This document shows positions 60,019-64,000 of a stretch of DNA of 64,000 nt, one piece after another (position 1 is the first letter of the stretch; every line of letters begins with the position of its first letter). Origin of the DNA: Casuarina equisetifolia. Taxonomy: Eukaryota > Streptophyta > Magnoliopsida > Fagales > Casuarinaceae. The notes beneath the pieces are model-generated. The model searched no databases. It was not told the DNA's origin and worked only from the letters and a program-made list of their open reading frames with translations. The stretch spans positions 8,618,001 to 8,682,000 of the forward strand of contig CM052355.1 in assembly GCA_028551475.1 (NCBI GenBank), read 5' to 3'. The translations under genes and the position numbers were made by a program.

Positions 60019-61565
60019 AGGAAGCGTGATGCAGGCAAAGGGGAAGCCAACGTGGAAGATAAAGAAAATAATGAGGAGGAAATATAGATGATGGGTGTAG
60101 TAGAAGAGCTCAAACATTTTACGTCAGATGCTAGAGATGCTCATTGCCCGCATGGTTAACAGAATGAGGAAAGCTATCTCTCCAGCTATAGGCGCAACAG
60201 TAGCAGATCGCCATTGCTGCATCTGCATAAGATAAAATTCAAAAGGAAAGGGAAAGAATATTTAGTTTGAGATTCCAAAATCTTAAGGATAGAATCTTCT
60301 TCAAGTTAAGATCGTTAAGAGTATAGTTATTTCGTCTTAGATTAAACATGACTCAAGCTTTAACACATTAGAAAGATAATTACCCTTTTCTTACGCTAAA
60401 AAAGAGTCTTAGGCGTGTTTCTCTACTCTGATTTCCTATTTTCGATCTTCTTTCCAGATAAAAACACATAAGCAAAATTTTATGAGTTGCATGGTTTAAT
60501 CAGGTTGGTTACTGGGTTGTCCTCTGCAAAAACGGAAAAAGAATCACTTCATCTACCTTGAAAGTTTGTTTGGCTGCGGTCCAACAAGTGAGGAAACAAA
60601 GGGCGCGAGCCGTGAAGAGGATCACGATGAGGTTCCCAAGCCACATATGGTACTTGATGCTGGCCTCGGAGTTGACGCCAAATAGGGGCAACACTTATGA
60701 CCCGTGAGCCACAGGGTAGAAGAGAAATGCCAAAGCTACGTTCCCTGTAAGACCAAGTGAGAAGTTTACTTGATGCAACTTATATTGCCAACTGCCAAAG
60801 CACCATGTCAGTCCAGAATGCCTACCAATCAACTCAGGCTCTTGTTAAAAGTAGTTCTTACACTGTGAAGCCTTGTTGCGCTGCTGACTCCGGGTTGATT
60901 AGGGCAAAGTTGACACTTATATAATTTGCCAAAGACCAAACCAGAAGTGCAATGAACATGACAAACAAGGCTACCTCCAATTTGGAAACAATACCTAGAG
61001 AGCCTTTCATGACCGCCGGCCGATGCCACATGGATAGATTCTTTATCCATTTGCTAGCCATTAGGATCCACCATAAAAAAAAAAAAAAAAAGGTCAAAAT
61101 TACAAGCTCAACCATATGGGCCAAAGGATTTTAAAAATTAAAAAAATTAAAAAAATAAAATAAAAAGAAAGAGGGTATGAGAAAAATGAAAAGATTTCAT
61201 CTTCAAGCTGGGTACCTTTGTTTTTCGTTGTCATTCAATTTCTTTCCCAAATGGAGGTACACACAGCCCAAAGAAGCAACAAATAGGACAGGAAAAGTGA
61301 CCAGCAGCATATTTGAACCTGAAATTGACAAAAATGATGATAAAAGTTATAAGCACGAAGAAGAATTAGTCAGACTGCTCTAAAACAATTTTAAGAGATA
61401 AAATTATAAACCTTTTGCCCCAAAACAAGTTGAATTAAGTTTTGCTTCGAAATTAGGCGACCATGCATTGTCATATGCACCGGTGGGCATCATAATCCAG
61501 ATGAAGATGATCCCGATAACCACTAATGCTAGTAGTAGCCTAATGGCAATCCGAACCATTTCCAT

Positions 61566-61921
61566 CTCTCTCTCTCTTTCTCTACCCTTTCGTGAGTCTC
61601 TCCCTGTGCTTTGTGTCTCGCAGTGAGCTCAATAAGTTGGGAGAATCCTAGCTATGGCAGATGTACGTGATATTATCTATATGCAACAACTCTTCACTTT
61701 ACATGTATGGCATTTTACTTGGGAAGTCACCATGTAGTTAGTCAACAGGCCCAGGTACTTTCCCGACACCCTTGAATGGGGAACAACTTTGGATAATTAG
61801 TATTCGCGTGTAATCTTAAAAGAAGTCCAGTTGACAGTTTGCAGAAGATAAACACGAGATCATTCGAACAGTTGATATATGTAGCTTGTAGCTCTGGTCT
61901 CTTCTGCATCTACTTCAACCT
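61566..61921 (-). promoter_or_regulatory. FRO-E 5' flank, cut by Copia-4
   Basis: Matches the FRO-D flank (GAATGGGGAACAACTTT, AATCTTAAAAGAA, CATTCGAACAGTTGA-ATAT-TAGCTTG) until the Copia-4 LTR starts at 61922. The distal block with TTGGCGTGAAAATGG is therefore not next to this copy. Confidence 0.65.
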
Positions 61922-62142
61922 TGTTGAGAAAATAATGTTACATTGTATACATTGTCATTACCCATTGGGCCAAGGTTTTGTACATATATGGCCTTGGCCC
62001 AATAAGTTAGTCTTCTAGTATTAGGTTACTTTATTAATCCTCCTCTTATGTGTCCCAAATGTATGTAGAGAAAACCATATATTTTTGTTCTTAAGAAAAG
62101 AGGTTTTATTCCAGAATTTATGTTGACTCTCACTCTTTAAGA
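61922..62142 (+). repeat. Copia-4 left LTR
   Basis: Begins TGTTGAG after FRO-E flank sequence and ends immediately before the primer site. The terminal CA is not seen, so the right border is uncertain by one or two bases. Confidence 0.75.
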
Positions 62143-62673
62143 TGGTATCAACGCAGGTTCGATTCTACCCTCTGTTTTTTTTTCGCTTCCGCATAAGAGT
62201 TCATTCATCACATTTTTTCACGCCTCCCTACATGAAAAATAGTGTTTTTTTGAACTTTTTTGAGCTATCTTGCGTTGGTGGTTCTTATCTTGGTTTCTTT
62301 GGGTTTTCTTCGTGAACACTTGGCGTGCCTTCGTGCAACATCCTGTGTTTCTTTCACAACAAAAGTGTTTTGTTGTCTTGTGGTTCCGATTTGTTCTCAA
62401 TACTGCTTGGTTCCATTTTTTTTCTCTGGTGCTTTCTGTTGGCCATTAATTGGCACTTCGGTGGTTGGTCAACGTTTCTGGGTTATTTTGCACCATCTTC
62501 CTGTAGTTTATTTCTCTCCTTTGGTTTTGTGTGGGAAAGCACACGGATTTTTTTTTGGCAGCACAGTTTTGTTTTTTTTGCTACGTGGGAAGCAGGAAAT
62601 TTTCTTGCAATCTTCTGGTATTTCTCTGCTTTTGACTTTTCTGTTCGTGTGCTACAATTTTTATTTTCTCTCC

Positions 62674-63640
62674 ATGGCTGGTGGAAAACAAAAGAAGAAC
62701 ACTCGGAACTATTCTCCTTCACCACCTAATAGTCCTTCTGCCCCTATTATGGGTTCAGTGACTAAGCATGACCCCCTTTATATAAGTGCCAATGAACCTC
62801 CTGGTGCTTTGCTTGTTCCTAAAAAATTGCTTGGTGCTGAAAATTTTGCTTGTTGGTCTCGGGACATGCGCATTGCATTGCTTGGGAAGAATAAACTTGC
62901 AATTGTTGACGGAATTGTACCAGCACCGCCTCTTGATTCTCCCCTACAGCCTCATTGGGAACGGTGTAATGCTCTCGTTCTCTCTTGGCTTCTCACATCC
63001 TTATTGCCAAACTTATATCGTCGGTTCACCTATGCTACAACAGCTCGTGATGTTTGGCAGAAATTTACATCTAAGTTTGATAAGATAGGGAGTAAGGAGA
63101 TTATCTCTGTTAAAAGGGACATCAGTTTATGTGTTCAATTGGATGAAAGTATCGATGAGTATGTCAATCGTCGTGAAAAATTGTGGGATCAATTACATAG
63201 CTATGTTCCCATTCGTCATCCTGACTTGGTGAAGCTTGACTCTTTTCGTAAGTATGAAGAAGAAGACCAAGTGGTTGAGTTTCTTCTTGGCCTCAATGCC
63301 TCATATTCAGCTATTCATTCTCAGATTTCTAACTTGCGGCCACTTCCATCTCTTGAGGACACAATTACCATGGTTCGGGAGGAGGAAGCCACTAGGAAAC
63401 TTGCTGGTGATTTTCAAAAGGCTGAAGCCCTTGCTTTTGCTGTCAAGTCAGGGCTAACCATAAACCTAATGCAGACAAGAAACACCTTATCATATGCCTT
63501 GGAAGACACCACACCCATTGATATCATTGGCCAGTCAACTGCTGCAGCAGTTATAGCTCCTAAAAATGCACAAAAAAGCATGTTTGTAGCTTTTGCAAGA
63601 AACATGGGCTTAAGAAAGATGATTGTTTTCAACTTGTAAA
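62674..63640 (+). pseudogene. Copia-4 gag
   Basis: Capsid protein beginning MAGGKQKKNTRNYSPSPPNS at 62674. The open core includes DPLYISANEPPGALLVPKKL, NFACWSRDMRIALLGKNKLA, RDVWQKFTSKFDKIGSKEI, WDQLHSYVPI and EDQVVEFLLGLNASYSAIHS. The frame stays open to 63639, but the expected gag tail moves to another frame at about 63450 and again before 63585, so it is frameshifted at least twice. The same frame is also open upstream to 62260 without gag-like content, so I chose the 62674 start by similarity to other Copia gag N termini. Confidence 0.82.
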
Positions 63641-64000
63641 ATGTTTGCATTGTAGACAACATAGGCATAAATCAGAAAAGTGCTACAAGATTGTTAGGTA
63701 CCCGTTGAAAAGCAAAGAGAAGGAGGAGAATCCATCTATGATTGCCCATGTTGTTAGTTCTAATGAGACATCTTCACATGTGCCCTCTGGCTTCACTAAG
63801 GAGTAACTTAAGCAGATTGTGACCCTTATCAACAACAATGTCACTGCCAGTGCTAATGCCAACATGGCAGGTATACCATCTACACCTTCCTCAGTTTGGA
63901 TTTTAGATACAGGTGCTAGTGATCACATTACTGGTGACTTTAATTATCTAATGTCTCCTCGAACATGTGCTCATGAATGTAGGACAGTACGCTTGCCTAA
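63585..64000 (+). pseudogene. Copia-4 zinc knuckles and protease start (partial)
   Basis: In a frame shifted from the gag core: a degenerate knuckle CSFCKKHGLKKDDC, then an intact CX2CX4HX4C knuckle CLHCRQHRHKSEKC, a linker with one stop (GFTKE then stop, about 63804), and the aspartic protease site WILDTGASDHI at about 63900-63930. Continues beyond the right edge. Confidence 0.82.

Larger units (their letters stand above)
52470..61565 (-). pseudogene. FRO: FRO-E: ferric reduction oxidase pseudogene split by a retroelement composite
   Basis: Exons: 61412-61565, 61216-61318, 60862-61053, 60557-60791, 59884-60222, 59480-59723, exon 7 in two parts (59200-59387 and 52680-53205), and 52470-52583. 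Lesions: stop in exon 4 (VAHGS then stop); stop in exon 5 (SISSI then stop, then RKMF); a poly-T run of about 18 in exon 5 that destroys the FLPGFF-coding stretch; a 5-nt deletion in exon 7 after LIASFK; a 2-nt deletion in exon 7 at NTWL; a deletion in the last exon that removes the CGP motif; the final tryptophan changed to a stop. Functional residues are also altered: WLGH to WLGN, TAH to TAR, HPFT to HHFT, STYFG to STCFG. A 40-bp piece of exon 7 occurs on both sides of the insertion. Confidence 0.93.
61922..64000 (+). mobile_element. Copia-4: Ty1/copia element, 5' part (runs off right edge)
   Basis: LTR of about 221 bp (61922-62142) from TGTTGAGAAAAT to CTCTTTAAGA, followed by TGGTATCAACGC (62143-62154), a tRNA-Met-type primer site. 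A leader of about 520 bp, then gag and the protease start. The right LTR, RT and RNase H lie outside the window. Confidence 0.85.

Overview
This window is nuclear DNA of a flowering plant, most probably a eudicot. Genes are split by GT-AG introns, intergenic DNA is AT-rich, and plant Ty1/copia, Ty3/gypsy (Athila-type) and LINE retroelements are nested in one another. I cannot name the species from sequence alone.

The host-gene content is one tandem array of ferric reduction oxidase (FRO) genes, all on the minus strand. FROs are plasma-membrane flavocytochromes that pass electrons from cytosolic NADPH through FAD and two haems to Fe(III). From left to right: FRO-A (145-1236, exons 1-4 intact, rest beyond the left edge); FRO-B (12610-38649, a pseudogene split by two Copia elements and carrying at least four small lesions); FRO-D (44653-47788, eight exons, 692 codons, apparently intact); an orphan FRO 5' flank (51705-52145) whose gene body is gone; and FRO-E (52470-61565, a pseudogene split by a rearranged Athila-type composite). 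Shared 5' and 3' flanks show that the copies arose by tandem segmental duplication.

The rest is mobile DNA. Copia-1 (about 1248-8648, minus, old, its right LTR split by a LINE) abuts the FRO-A start codon and may supply its promoter. Copia-2 (13135-30852, plus, TSD GGTAA) sits in FRO-B exon 7. It carries a solo Athila-type LTR (15800-17048, TSD GGACC) and a near full-length Athila-type element (17307-28148), both in its integrase region. Copia-3 (31840-37132, minus, TSD AACTT) sits in FRO-B exon 5. A gag-only Athila derivative joined head-on to an extra gag arm (53206-59199) splits FRO-E exon 7. Copia-4 (from 61922, plus) runs off the right edge. Smaller remnants include a Copia RNase H piece (43893-44077), two LTR/PBS remnants near 41.4-42.9 kb and a second LINE fragment (49862-50950).

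Taken together, a FRO family grew by tandem duplication, then most copies were silenced by insertions and small indels. FRO-D is the one complete gene in view, and FRO-A may now be under retrotransposon control. No RNA genes, CRISPR arrays or bacterial-type systems were seen. Splice sites, reading frames and LTR comparisons were read by eye.
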